Source: CAYRWR01 sp964537555 (lineage in GTDB: Bacteria; Spirochaetota; Brevinematia; Brevinematales; CAYRWR01). Taken from it: DNA of 45,412 nucleotides. Of this stretch, positions 35,272 to 43,103 are shown piece after piece. The DNA is taken from the NCBI GenBank assembly GCA_964537555.1, contig CAZIAD010000029.1, positions 1 through 45,412 on the forward strand. The letters are read 5' to 3'. The notes beneath the pieces were generated by a model, which was not told the origin of the DNA, ran no database searches, and saw nothing but the letters and a program-made list of their open reading frames with translations. Made by a program: the position numbers and the translations under genes. Positions within the stretch are counted from its first letter, which is position 1. Each line of letters opens with the position of its first letter.

Positions 35272-36273
35272 ATGAAATACTTTTTCATCATTTTTTCTAT
35301 CTTTATTCTGATAGGTTGCGGTAGAAAGCAGGAACAGGAAAATGTTCGACTAAATTATAATTCTGACCACCATGAGCAAGATGAACTGAGACTCAAACAT
35401 GCCCAAGCATATTTCCTGAAGGGCAAGCAGTATTACAAGGAAAAAAAGGACGACCTGGCTATATCCAACTACGAGCTCTCCCTGCAAAACCATGAAGACG
35501 CTGAAACCTACTATTATTACGGAAACAGCCTGATGAACCTGCAGCGATACGAGGAAGCGATTGAAGCATATGTAAAGGCCGACCAGGGTTCCTATGACAA
35601 GCAGCACCTGGTCCTTTACAACATCGCCTGTGCCTACAGTCTGACTTCCAATTATCTGCAGTCAGGGATTTACCTGCTCCATGCTTATCAAAAAGGGTAT
35701 CACAACATAGGCCGCATGAAGAACGACCCGGACCTGGCCAATCTGCGGGCGCAGTTTTCTACCAATGTCCTGGACCTGGCTGAGAGGCAGATGAAAAATG
35801 ACCAATTTATATTTGAGAAAGTCCTGAAAGGAGACATACGCAGCTTTAAAATGAAATATTGGGCAAATAACTCAGCGGACTGGGATTATACTGAAATCTC
35901 ATACACCATGAACGGGGACGGAACTTTTGAGGAATACATTATTGTCACTGCCGGCCCTGGACCAGCCAGATACCCTGATCTTGGCCCCAAAAAAAGAATC
36001 GGAAAGTGGAAGATTCAGGATGGCGGGATAAACCTGCACTACACTTACGAAGAAGGGAGGCAGATGCCAGAAGACCCGGAAAAAAATACTACTGTACCCT
36101 ATTCGAAGGGGGTTAACTTTTCTGACAGTCTCAATGGGGAACTCTTCCTTGAGGGTATTCAACGGAATGCCCTTTCACTCATCAGCAGTTATTGCATGGA
36201 CAGTAAAATTAATGATGAACTGGAATATTATCTGAGAATTGATGACTCAACGGCAGTATATATTGAATATTAA
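35272..36273 (+). CDS. TPR-repeat lipoprotein, unknown function
   Basis: A 333-residue lipoprotein: the signal ends IGCG with the lipidated Cys at about residue 16. About three tetratricopeptide repeats follow (LKHAQAYFLKGKQYYKEKK, AETYYYYGNSLMNLQRYEEA, VLYNIACAYSLTSNYLQ). The C-terminal ~150 residues form a beta-rich domain (NGDGTFEEYIIVTAG, RIGKWKIQDGGINLHY) like the small lipocalin-type domains that read as concentration- or state-dependent scoring modules in spirochaete lipoproteins. The latter comparison is inference. AGGAG is seven bases upstream. It lies between the attC-like repeat and the transposase remnant and is probably foreign cargo. Confidence 0.82.
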   Translation: MKYFFIIFSIFILIGCGRKQEQENVRLNYNSDHHEQDELRLKHAQAYFLKGKQYYKEKKDDLAISNYELSLQNHEDAETYYYYGNSLMNLQRYEEAIEAYVKADQGSYDKQHLVLYNIACAYSLTSNYLQSGIYLLHAYQKGYHNIGRMKNDPDLANLRAQFSTNVLDLAERQMKNDQFIFEKVLKGDIRSFKMKYWANNSADWDYTEISYTMNGDGTFEEYIIVTAGPGPARYPDLGPKKRIGKWKIQDGGINLHYTYEEGRQMPEDPEKNTTVPYSKGVNFSDSLNGELFLEGIQRNALSLISSYCMDSKINDELEYYLRIDDSTAVYIEY

Positions 36274-36482
36274 TCATAACAGGCATATGATGACCTGCCG
36301 GAGTCTGTCTGAATGCCATCCGACTCTCTTCTGAACAGCACTCAGCCGACTCACATTCAAATATTAGTTCAGAATCCCAAAAAATTCTACAAAAACACCC
36401 AAGGATCTAGAAAATCCACTATCACAAAATATACAAGACACAGGTTTCCCAGATAGCCATGCGCGATTAGGCAACAACAGGC
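36274..36482. other. Gene-free spacer in the insert
   Basis: No gene or convincing signal. A short inverted repeat, CAGG and CCTG around CATATGATGA, follows the TPR gene stop closely. Confidence 0.5.
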
Positions 36483-37185
36483 TCAGATTTTCGAGTTAAG
36501 GTCTTTTTTTTCCGCCGGCCGCGAGTAAGCAAAGGGTGGTAGATTCTTCTTAATGAGATGCTCAAGGATTGGCTTTACAGAGACCGGGTCTATAATGGCG
36601 AACACAATGGTCATCTCAGAACCGCAGTGCGGGCATTCCAGAGGATCGACTTCTTACACCTTGCTGATGATCCGGGTCCAGGTCTGAGCGGAGATTTTCT
36701 GCTTATCAGGCATCTTGATGATCTCACCAGGGTTTTCTGGTATGAAAAGGACGTTCTACCTGGCTTGCACCCTAAACCTGTCCAATCGTCCAGTCTCATT
36801 GTCCTTTCCCCTTGTCCGGTTGGAATTGACACCGTAGTAGCGGATGAGATGTTTGCCCTTTGGTGGGATTTGCTGAGTAAGTTCGACAATAAAGTCGACT
36901 GCGGAAAACAGTTTGAATTTCTCCCAGAAATACTGGCTGTCCTTGGTCAGGTACAGTACTGGGAATTCTCTGGGACATAGTGTATCTTCTTGAGTGACAC
37001 GGGATGCCGGAAAATGTACTGACTGATACTCTCTCGCACTTTCTGAGCCCCTGAGAGCATGCGGACAGAATCGTCCACTGTGAAACCAAACTGCTTCCAA
37101 CCGAGCATACTTCAAATCAGTTTCTCCTGTAGTAGCTCCTTCCAAGAGAATAGACGTATCACAGCCTGGCGATAGGTGTAAATAC
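36483..37185 (-). pseudogene. Decayed IS91-family transposase
   Basis: Reading leftward, three frames in succession give the C-terminal two-thirds of an IS91-type (Y2/putative transposase) protein. Frame one has IYTYRQAVIRLFSW, then a stop, then GWKQFGFTVDDSVRM and RESISQYIFRHPVSLKKIHY. After a frameshift near 36950 comes KFKLFSAVDFIVELTQQIP and KGKHLIRYYGVNSNRTRGK, the family's hallmark. After a second shift comes ISAQTWTRIISKV, a stop, then EVDPLECPHCGSEMTIV and VKPILEHL, the usual zinc-containing end. At least two frameshifts and two internal stops make it inactive. The N-terminal HUH part is missing. IS91 and ISCR elements can move flanking DNA by rolling-circle transposition. Confidence 0.82.
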
Positions 37186-37268
37186 TTGTCACTTACTCAT
37201 TGTCAACTGGCTCATCACCCTTTTTTCACATTCTTTTAGCGTCCAGATCGAAATATACCCGCTTCAGT

Positions 37269-37321
37269 CCCGGTTCTATCATCGCCAATCATGCCTGGGG
37301 GCCTACTTCAGGATCGATTAA
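37269..37321 (+). pseudogene. Duplicated 3' tail of nadB
   Basis: Bases CCGGTTCTATCATC onward repeat the end of nadB (left copy from 33849) through the shared CAGGATCGATTAACTAC, with about 20 bases deleted within it. The similarity continues past the stop into copy 3 of the 134-bp repeat, as on the left. It marks the right boundary of the insert. Confidence 0.88.
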
Positions 37322-37366
37322 CTACTTTCCATAGCTCAATTATCTCTTTGAGATTTTCAAACCACA

Positions 37367-37500
37367 CTGTCATACTGAATGTTAACCTCGGCAGTCAAGC
37401 CTCACTATCGAAGCATAGGCATCTACAGTAGTTATTCTCCCTAAAGCACTGCCCCCTTCGGTAGTGAAGTAGAGTATAGGGTATAGACTCAGGGTGACAG
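37367..37500. repeat. 134-bp palindromic repeat, copy 3
   Basis: Closely matches copy 1 (same CTGTCATACTGAATGTTAAC start), including the flank back to the duplicated nadB tail. It is followed by a 32-bp spacer nearly identical to that after copy 1. Confidence 0.92.
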
Positions 37501-37532
37501 ATGGAGGAGAATGACTGGCGTTGGGTGAGGCC

Positions 37533-37666
37533 CTGTCATGCTGAGTCTTTGCCTGCGCAGTCTAGCCTCACTATCGAAGCATAAGCATCTATAGTGCGTA
37601 TACTCTCTAAAGACCTGCCCCCTTCGGTAGGTAGCTACAGTATAGGGTATACACTCAGGGTGACAG
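37533..37666. repeat. 134-bp palindromic repeat, copy 4
   Basis: Corresponds to truncated copy 2 but is complete, with outer arms CTGTCATGCTGAGTC and ACTCAGGGTGACAG. A 35-bp spacer follows. Confidence 0.92.
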
Positions 37667-37701
37667 ATGGAGTAGAATGACAGGGGTTAAGTTCAGTGGC
37701 C

Positions 37702-37835
37702 CTGTCATGCTGAGTTTCTGCCTGCGCAGTCTAGCCTCACTATCGAAGCATGTTCATCTACCGTGCGATTCTCTCTAAAGTCCTGCCCCCCTTCGGTAGT
37801 GAGGTACAGTATAGGGTATAGACTCAGGGTGACAG
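37702..37835. repeat. 134-bp palindromic repeat, copy 5
   Basis: The fifth copy, again exactly 134 bp, with the inner arms CCTCACTATCGAAG and CTTCGGTAGTGAGG. It ends 26 bp before the stop codon of the leftward lipoprotein gene. Confidence 0.92.
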
Positions 37836-37861
37836 ATGGGTGTGAGTGGGGATATATAGGG

Positions 37862-38308
37862 TCAGTAAGCTATCAGTACCATCAGGTTTACTTTGTCTTT
37901 TAAAAATCCTTTTAGGAGTCCGAACAGGAGGCTGGCCTGGGACTGAGCCTGTTTTTTATCCATTTGGGTATTTTTAGTGAGGACTTCTATGACTTTCTTT
38001 TCCATGGACTGTAAGGTCTGATCCATAGTCTTATTATTCAGAGTATAGAGACGTCCTTTGATATTGACTTTGTCATTTACCTGGAATTCACCTTTATTGA
38101 GGTTGAGCACCAGGAGCTTACCGGTCTGGTCGTAGATCTCCAGGAGCTCGGCGGGGACCAGAGGGGGGGCAGTGACCTGCAGCACAGATCCTTTGACATT
38201 GATGTCTTTGTCATTATAGCGTTCCGGACTTTTCTGAAGGGACTCTATGCTGGATACACATCCATTCAGCAGTAGTAAAAATGATAAAAACAGAAGACTT
38301 TTTTTCAT
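37862..38308 (-). CDS. Small lipoprotein with possible OB-fold
   Basis: A 148-residue lipoprotein (signal FLLLLNGCVSS, lipidated Cys near 17). The mature part (DINVKGSVLQVTAPPL, LEIYDQTGKLLVLNLNKGE, KVNIKGRLYTLNNK) has the strand pattern of periplasmic OB-fold proteins. A helical Gln/Lys-rich C-terminal part ends in a hydrophobic stretch. AAGGAG lies seven bases upstream of the ATG. The gene starts 4 bp after the Nudix gene and probably shares the purF transcript. Function unknown. Confidence 0.78.
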   Translation of the reverse strand: MKKSLLFLSFLLLLNGCVSSIESLQKSPERYNDKDINVKGSVLQVTAPPLVPAELLEIYDQTGKLLVLNLNKGEFQVNDKVNIKGRLYTLNNKTMDQTLQSMEKKVIEVLTKNTQMDKKQAQSQASLLFGLLKGFLKDKVNLMVLIAY

Positions 38309-38312
38309 AGCT

Positions 38313-38867
38313 TTACTCCTTTATGTTTTGAAAATAGTATTGCAGGACCAGTAGGGTCTTGGAATCCTTGATCTGGTTTTGTGACAGCATCTCCTGGATC
38401 TCAGTGGGGCTGTACTCATAAGTCTGTATGAATTCATCCTCATCAGGCTGGCCCTGACTCTTTTTGAGGCCGGTGGCGATGTAGGCATAGATCTCTTCAC
38501 TGGAATAGCCTATAGCGGGGTAAAAAGAAAACAGGTAGTGCAGGGCAGAGGCCTCGTAATCGGTTTCCTCATGCAGCTCGCGACGGGCCGCCAGCTCATA
38601 ATCGGTCTCCTCAGGGTCTACTTTGCCGGCAGGCAGTTCCAGGACCACTTCTCCTACAGCGTAGCGAAACTGACGGATAAGCAGTATATTGCCATTATCC
38701 AGGATAGGGAGTATGACTACGGCAGGAGGATATTTGACATAGTTACGCCGGGCGGTTTTGCCGTCGGGGAGCTCTACCTCATCAGAGTAGTAGTCAAAGC
38801 TACTCCCCTGGTGGATCAGGTTTTTAGAAAGAGTTTTTTCCCTGAAAGGATCTTTGTTTGATGTCAT
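38313..38867 (-). CDS. Nudix hydrolase, ADP-ribose pyrophosphatase-like
   Basis: A 184-residue Nudix enzyme whose overall pattern (ILLIRQFRYAVGEVVLELPA, then GK) matches ADP-ribose/sugar pyrophosphatases. The Nudix box GKVDPEETDYELAARREL followed by HEETDY departs from the consensus GX5EX7REUXEEXGU: it has one extra residue before RE, and the conserved Gly is Asp. The metal-binding REL-EE glutamates are retained. The start at 38867 lies 44 bp inside the end of purF; a longer reading frame to 38921 overlaps more and lacks a ribosome site. The overlap suggests translational coupling to purF. Confidence 0.85.
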   Translation of the reverse strand: MTSNKDPFREKTLSKNLIHQGSSFDYYSDEVELPDGKTARRNYVKYPPAVVILPILDNGNILLIRQFRYAVGEVVLELPAGKVDPEETDYELAARRELHEETDYEASALHYLFSFYPAIGYSSEEIYAYIATGLKKSQGQPDEDEFIQTYEYSPTEIQEMLSQNQIKDSKTLLVLQYYFQNIKE

Positions 38868-40284
38868 CTTCAAATCCACCCTTGGAGAATTTTGTGAGTT
38901 TGGTCGGATAATTACCGTCAAAACAGGCCTTGCAGAACTGGAGCTGATCCATGTCTTTACCGCTGAACAGGCCCTCTACGCTGACATAACCTACACTTTC
39001 GGCGCCGATATAGCGGGCTATCTCGTTCATGCTGGGATATTTATTGGCCAGGAGCTCTTCCCGTGTGGAAAAGTCGATACCGTAGTAACAGGGGTTGACT
39101 ACCGGGGGGCTGGATACCCGCATGTGCACCTCTTTGGCCCCGAACTGCTTGATCATCTTAACGATCTTCTGGGAAGTGGTGCCGCGGACGATACTGTCGT
39201 CGATCAGGATGATGCGTTTGCCCTCTATGATCTCCCGGACGGGAATAAACTTCATCTTGACCCCAAAGTCACGTATCTTCTGGCTGGGCTCGATAAAAGT
39301 GCGGCCTACATAGTGGGAACGGATCAGGCCCAGGGCCATAGGGATACCCGACTCATGGGAGTAACCCAGGGCGGATACGATACCGGAATCAGGTACCGGT
39401 ACCACAAAATCTGCTTCTACCGCATGTTCCCGGGCCAGTTTTTGGCCTACTTCATAGCGGTATTCATAGACGCTTTTTCCGAAAATCTTAGAGGATGGCT
39501 TGGCAAAATAGATAAGTTCAAATATACACTGGTTGGTCTTGGGTTTTTCTGTACGGACCTGCCGGGTCTCCATGCCCAGCTCGGAGATGATCACCATCTC
39601 ATTGGGCTCGATCTCCCGGATACGCCTGGCTTCTATGATCGAGAAGGCGGAATCTTCACTGGCCAGCACCATAGTGCCGGGTATACCCTCGATAGTCTCC
39701 TCGAGCTGTCCCAGTACCAGGGGGCGGAATCCCATAGGGTCACGCATGCCTATCATGAGGTCACGGGACATCACTACCGTAGTAAAGGCACCTTCCAGCT
39801 GGGCCAGAGCCCATTGTACCGCGTCGGCCAGGTCTTTTTTAGGAGCATCAGAGATGAGGTGCAGGATGACCTCGGAGTCTGAGGTAGAATGGAAGATCTT
39901 GCCTTTCTTGACCAGTTCTTCTCTTATCAGGTTGGCATTGGTGATATTTCCGTTATGAGCTACCGCCAGGGCCCCTTTGGAGGTGGAGGCAGTGATAGGC
40001 TGGGCATTGACTACTGTGGGAGAGCCGGTGGTGGAATACCTTACATGCCCGACCGCCCTAAAGCCTTCCAGGTAGGCAATCTTCTCTTCGTCAAAGAACT
40101 CATTGACTTTTCCCAGTCCTACCTGTTTGTACAGAGATTCACCATCGGTGGACACGATCCCGCAGGATTCCTGGCCCCGGTGTTGCAGAAAGTTCAGGCC
40201 CAGGGAGACGTATTTGGCAGCTTCGTTAATACCATAAACGGCAAATATGCCGCATTCTTCCTTTGGCTTATCCGACTTATGCAT
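38824..40284 (-). CDS. purF: Amidophosphoribosyltransferase
   Basis: The first committed enzyme of purine synthesis, 486 residues. A 10-residue propeptide precedes the nucleophile C11 (ECGIF), which must be exposed by cleavage. The glutaminase domain has LQHRGQES and VAHNGNITN; the transferase domain has the PRPP loop IILIDDSIVRGTT. Cysteines matching the Bacillus-type 4Fe-4S centre are present: NQCIFE, VVNPCYYG and QFCKACFDGNYP. The protein is therefore probably oxygen-sensitive, in keeping with an anaerobe. AGAGGG precedes the ATG. No other pur gene is in the window. Confidence 0.96.
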   Translation of the reverse strand: MHKSDKPKEECGIFAVYGINEAAKYVSLGLNFLQHRGQESCGIVSTDGESLYKQVGLGKVNEFFDEEKIAYLEGFRAVGHVRYSTTGSPTVVNAQPITASTSKGALAVAHNGNITNANLIREELVKKGKIFHSTSDSEVILHLISDAPKKDLADAVQWALAQLEGAFTTVVMSRDLMIGMRDPMGFRPLVLGQLEETIEGIPGTMVLASEDSAFSIIEARRIREIEPNEMVIISELGMETRQVRTEKPKTNQCIFELIYFAKPSSKIFGKSVYEYRYEVGQKLAREHAVEADFVVPVPDSGIVSALGYSHESGIPMALGLIRSHYVGRTFIEPSQKIRDFGVKMKFIPVREIIEGKRIILIDDSIVRGTTSQKIVKMIKQFGAKEVHMRVSSPPVVNPCYYGIDFSTREELLANKYPSMNEIARYIGAESVGYVSVEGLFSGKDMDQLQFCKACFDGNYPTKLTKFSKGGFEDDIKQRSFQGKNSF

Positions 40285-40360
40285 GTGACCCTCTTTACTT
40301 GAGAATGAGCAATATTGTAGCTTATATATGTGAATCTGTAAACTGTAGAGACTTTATAAT

Positions 40361-40900
40361 TTACCAGGAGATCAAAAATGTAGTAGAGAGGGCTCCCTGG
40401 GATCGGCACTCTTTTTTAGTATCTATAATTATGGATACCTGATCCGGACTGCATAGTCCATAGTGGCATAAAGTGCCTTCTATGATACCCTGTTCAAAGG
40501 CATCCGGGTAGGGGGTGTCGCACACCATGGTCCCGGTAGTATCCCCGGTACGGGTATATGTATAATTCCCGATCTTCCCGGGGCTGTGGTTGAGATGATA
40601 GGCTATATTGATAGACGCCAGGGCTTCGTGTACTTCTGCTATATGGTCAGGCCACTTTGACTGGATCACTATCTGGGTCCCGATGCGGTGCAGTATAGGG
40701 TCTCCATACGTCACAGATATTTCAGAAAAGGCATCCAGCCAGTTTTGCTGAGAATACCACTTTCCCGAGGAGAGATCTTTGATACCATTATTAGCCAGAA
40801 TGGCCCGGGAATGCTCTTTTTCCTGATCCATTCCATGGACTACAGCCAGTACGGCTTCTGCGCTGACTCGCACCCCCGGGTCAAATGCCCTGAACAGCAT
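40361..40900 (-). CDS. Conserved-looking protein of unknown function
   Basis: A 179-residue cytoplasmic protein. Visible features are the ILANNGIKDLSSGKWYSQQN region, IAYHLNHSPGKIGNYTYT and a Pro/Tyr-rich stretch, CDTPYPDAFEQGIIEG, with two cysteines nearby (CHYGLC). I have a sense of a widespread small-ligand sensor-like family with a PYP motif but cannot name it. Its ATG lies 2 bp after the ArsC-type gene stop with no clear ribosome site, so translation is likely coupled to that gene. Confidence 0.72.
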   Translation of the reverse strand: MLFRAFDPGVRVSAEAVLAVVHGMDQEKEHSRAILANNGIKDLSSGKWYSQQNWLDAFSEISVTYGDPILHRIGTQIVIQSKWPDHIAEVHEALASINIAYHLNHSPGKIGNYTYTRTGDTTGTMVCDTPYPDAFEQGIIEGTLCHYGLCSPDQVSIIIDTKKECRSQGALSTTFLISW

Positions 40901-40902
40901 GA

Positions 40903-41367
40903 CTAACGAGAATCCCTGGGAATAGACACAAAGATGGATCTCTTCCCCTGATTAGCCACAAATTCCTGTATGGCTTTTTTAATCATATCCCTGATGTCCC
41001 GGGTACGCTGCAGCTTCTCTTCGAAGGTGCCTTCCAGAGCAGAGGGGTCGGGAAATTCAAAATGAAGCCGTTCAGACTGGCCGGGGAAAAAGGGGCAGTT
41101 CTGTCCGCTGGCCTGGTCACAAACCGTGATCACTACATCGTAGCGGCGCCCTTCATCCAGAAACTGCTTTACGGTATTGGACTGATGGCCGGAGATATCT
41201 ATACCGTCTTCCCGCATCGCTTCTACTACGATGGGATTGAGCTTACCCTGTTCCAGGCCTGCACTTTCGGCATGAAAGAGTTCATGTCCCAGATGATTGA
41301 GATAGGCTTCTGCCATCTGGCTGCGGGCCGAGTTATGTATACAGACAAATAGCACTCTTTTTTTCAT
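40903..41367 (-). CDS. ArsC-type arsenate reductase / low-Mr phosphatase family
   Basis: A 154-residue protein of the low-molecular-weight tyrosine phosphatase fold. The P-loop CIHNSARS (C9, R15) and C83 and C91 (VCDQASGQNCPFFPG) reproduce the three-cysteine relay of thioredoxin-coupled arsenate reductases such as Bacillus ArsC. The closing FPDPSALEG contains the catalytic Asp. It would reduce arsenate to arsenite in the cytoplasm. No arsenite pump or ArsR is adjacent, which leaves the physiological role open. GGGGGAG lies close upstream of the start; an inverted repeat overlaps its promoter. Confidence 0.88.
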   Translation of the reverse strand: MKKRVLFVCIHNSARSQMAEAYLNHLGHELFHAESAGLEQGKLNPIVVEAMREDGIDISGHQSNTVKQFLDEGRRYDVVITVCDQASGQNCPFFPGQSERLHFEFPDPSALEGTFEEKLQRTRDIRDMIKKAIQEFVANQGKRSIFVSIPRDSR

Positions 41368-41389
41368 AATCTCCCCCTTATCTTTTTAT

Positions 41390-41433
41390 ATACTAATACA
41401 GATTCGAAACTTATGCAAGTTTTACGGTTTCGA
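41390..41433 (-). promoter_or_regulatory. ArsC-type gene promoter with overlapping inverted repeat
   Basis: Leftward TTGCAT (41413-41418) and TAGTAT (41390-41395) have a 17-base spacer. A perfect inverted repeat, TCGAAAC (41404-41410) and GTTTCGA (41427-41433), brackets the -35, a position suited to a repressor. Bases 41434-41560 show nothing further. Confidence 0.5.
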
Positions 41434-41581
41434 TATGTGCTGAACTAGGCGAATGCATAGTAGTAGAGTGCATAAACGTGCGTAAGGCATAGTGGTGCAA
41501 GTGTTTGTGAGTTTTGCATAAATTATCCAATGACCTGACTTACCTGTACTAAACTTTCTTCAGACTTGACTTTCATCAGAC

Positions 41582-41610
41582 TTGACATGTGCCTACAATG
41601 TGTATACAAT
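41582..41610 (+). promoter_or_regulatory. Consensus promoter of the toxin-antitoxin pair
   Basis: TTGACA (41582-41587), 17-base spacer, TACAAT (41605-41610). CAGACTTGAC is repeated directly at 41561-41570 and 41577-41586, the second copy covering the -35, and GTATAC lies at the -10. These are plausible autoregulatory sites. Confidence 0.7.
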
Positions 41611-41628
41611 TAATCAAGGAGTGAGATT

Positions 41629-41856
41629 ATGATCAAAAGACTGGTAAAGCATGGAAATAGTTCTGCTTTGATATTAGAAAAAGGCATATTAGATCTGCTC
41701 AATGTTGATAATGATACTCCATTAGAGGTACGCACTGATGGTAAAAACATCATAATATCGCCACGCCAGGACATGGAGGCAGAGAATGATGTATTATCTG
41801 CGCTGGAAAGTGTCAATAAAAAGCATGGTAATGTACTGAGAAAACTAGGTCAATGA
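41629..41856 (+). CDS. AbrB/MazE-type antitoxin
   Basis: A 75-residue protein with a SpoVT-AbrB swapped-hairpin DNA-binding domain (MIKRLVKHGNSSALILEKG, then TPLEVRTDGKNIIISPR) and a C-terminal helical tail that would neutralise the toxin. AAGGAG is seven bases upstream. Its last codons overlap the Doc start by 4 bp (ATGA). It probably represses its own promoter through the nearby repeats. Confidence 0.88.
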   Translation: MIKRLVKHGNSSALILEKGILDLLNVDNDTPLEVRTDGKNIIISPRQDMEAENDVLSALESVNKKHGNVLRKLGQ

Positions 41857-42251
41857 AAGAAATACGGTTTCTGAGTCTGGCTGAGATTGAGATGATACAT
41901 GAGGATCAGATTAAACGTTATGGGGGAATCTTTGGCATCCGTGATCTGAATCTGGTCAGTTCTGCAATTGCATTACCAGAGTCTCAGTTTAATGGGGAAT
42001 ATCTTCATCATGATATCTATGCCATGGCATCGGCATATGCTTTTCATTTGTGCCAGAATCATCCTTTTATAGATGGCAATAAAAGAGTAGCACTGGCCTC
42101 TGCCCTGGTATTTCTATCTATTAATGGCATTGAGATCAATGACCCGGATGAAGTTCTATATGAGGCCATGATAGGTGTTGCTTCTTCGCATTGGACTAAG
42201 CAACAATTATATGAGTGCTTCCTGGAACTTGCTAAATCCTCCCATAAGTAA
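41853..42251 (+). CDS. Doc-type Fic toxin
   Basis: A 132-residue death-on-curing toxin. The Fic active site HPFIDGNKR (70-78) is intact; Doc kinases phosphorylate elongation factor Tu. The N-terminal FLSLAEIEMIHEDQIKRYGG is typical of the family. It is translationally coupled to an AbrB/MazE-like antitoxin in place of the classical Phd. That swap is known in chromosomal modules. Such pairs often mark accessory DNA. Confidence 0.9.
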   Translation: MKEIRFLSLAEIEMIHEDQIKRYGGIFGIRDLNLVSSAIALPESQFNGEYLHHDIYAMASAYAFHLCQNHPFIDGNKRVALASALVFLSINGIEINDPDEVLYEAMIGVASSHWTKQQLYECFLELAKSSHK

Positions 42252-42305
42252 AGTGTTCAGTATTTAACCCGGAAAGATTTCGACTATCGACTATTGACTA
42301 TCGAC

Positions 42306-43103
42306 TTAACTCCCCACATACCAGCGGTAAATAAAGCGGGCATCATTAATAGCCTCAGTACCACTCACCATAAGACGTCCCTGTTTAAACAGCATACAGT
42401 CCAGGCCTGCGACATTGAAGTCTATAAAGAAGGGCGATATCTTTTTAATAGTGACATAGGGGCTTATCGTCTGGGCATGATCAGCCAGGATGATACGGCG
42501 TTCCTCCATGGGGGTAAGTGACACAGTGCGGTCTCCGCAGGCTTCGGAACAGACATCTCTGAGCTGCTTTTGTATCCAGCGTTCATCCCCGGCATTGAGG
42601 GGAGTAAGAGGACATACTACTCCCTGCTTATCAAAGGATCGGGCACTGCTGTGACCTGACTCCAGCAGAGCTGCCAGATGTTGGATGATATCAGACTCGG
42701 GGAGTGCATCAGTGGAGATGGGTGCAGGGGGATAGGTATACTCCAAATATCTGTCCAGGGAGTGCCCACTGTCTCCGCTGTCCCACCATGCATAGGGCGA
42801 GGATGGTAACAGAGCCAGGCAGCGTTTAGCGTCACGGGCAGCCAGCTGGGACAGGAAGTATTTGGACTTGTAACTGTGGCTCAGGTCAATAAACAGGTCA
42901 TAGGCATACCAGTCCAGTTCAGTATCATAGTCAAAATAGTGGGGATAGTGCTCTACACCGGGCAGGGTGACTTCCGGGAATGCATGGGCCTGAAGGTCCC
43001 ACTTTCCCCCGGCTAAGGTGACAGTACAATCCGGTATTCGGGACTGGAGCAGACCCATTACTGATGTCTCAAAGCCGCACCCGCCGGCTACAAAGATATT
43101 CAC
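42306..43103 (-). CDS. Unknown protein with ThiF/MoeB-like C-terminal tail
   Basis: A 265-residue protein. The last ~50 residues (PFFIDFNVAGLDCMLFKQ, then GRLMVSGTEAINDARFIYRW) strongly resemble the C-terminal beta-grasp-contacting tail of ThiF/MoeB/E1-like adenylyltransferases. The N-terminal start NIFVAGGCGFETSVMGLL and the later LFIDLSHSYKSKYFLSQLA read like a diverged Rossmann fold of the same superfamily, but the canonical GxGxxG, the catalytic Asp segment and the zinc CxxC pairs are not clear. It may therefore be a degenerate or specialised E1-like protein. Its start overlaps the AAA+ stop by 4 bp, so the two are co-translated. Confidence 0.68.
   Translation of the reverse strand: MNIFVAGGCGFETSVMGLLQSRIPDCTVTLAGGKWDLQAHAFPEVTLPGVEHYPHYFDYDTELDWYAYDLFIDLSHSYKSKYFLSQLAARDAKRCLALLPSSPYAWWDSGDSGHSLDRYLEYTYPPAPISTDALPESDIIQHLAALLESGHSSARSFDKQGVVCPLTPLNAGDERWIQKQLRDVCSEACGDRTVSLTPMEERRIILADHAQTISPYVTIKKISPFFIDFNVAGLDCMLFKQGRLMVSGTEAINDARFIYRWYVGS

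Noticed and set aside
36558..36980. Rightward 140-codon open frame in the island
   Set aside because: It lies antisense to the IS91-type transposase remnant, which explains the sequence better.
33966..37835. CRISPR array
   Set aside because: Spacing of 32-35 bp looks spacer-like, but the repeats are 134 bp, the spacers are near-identical to one another and no cas gene is present.
38854..39882. 342-codon rightward open frame across purF
   Set aside because: It is the antisense of purF, which has complete motifs; the rightward product shows no family features or ribosome site.
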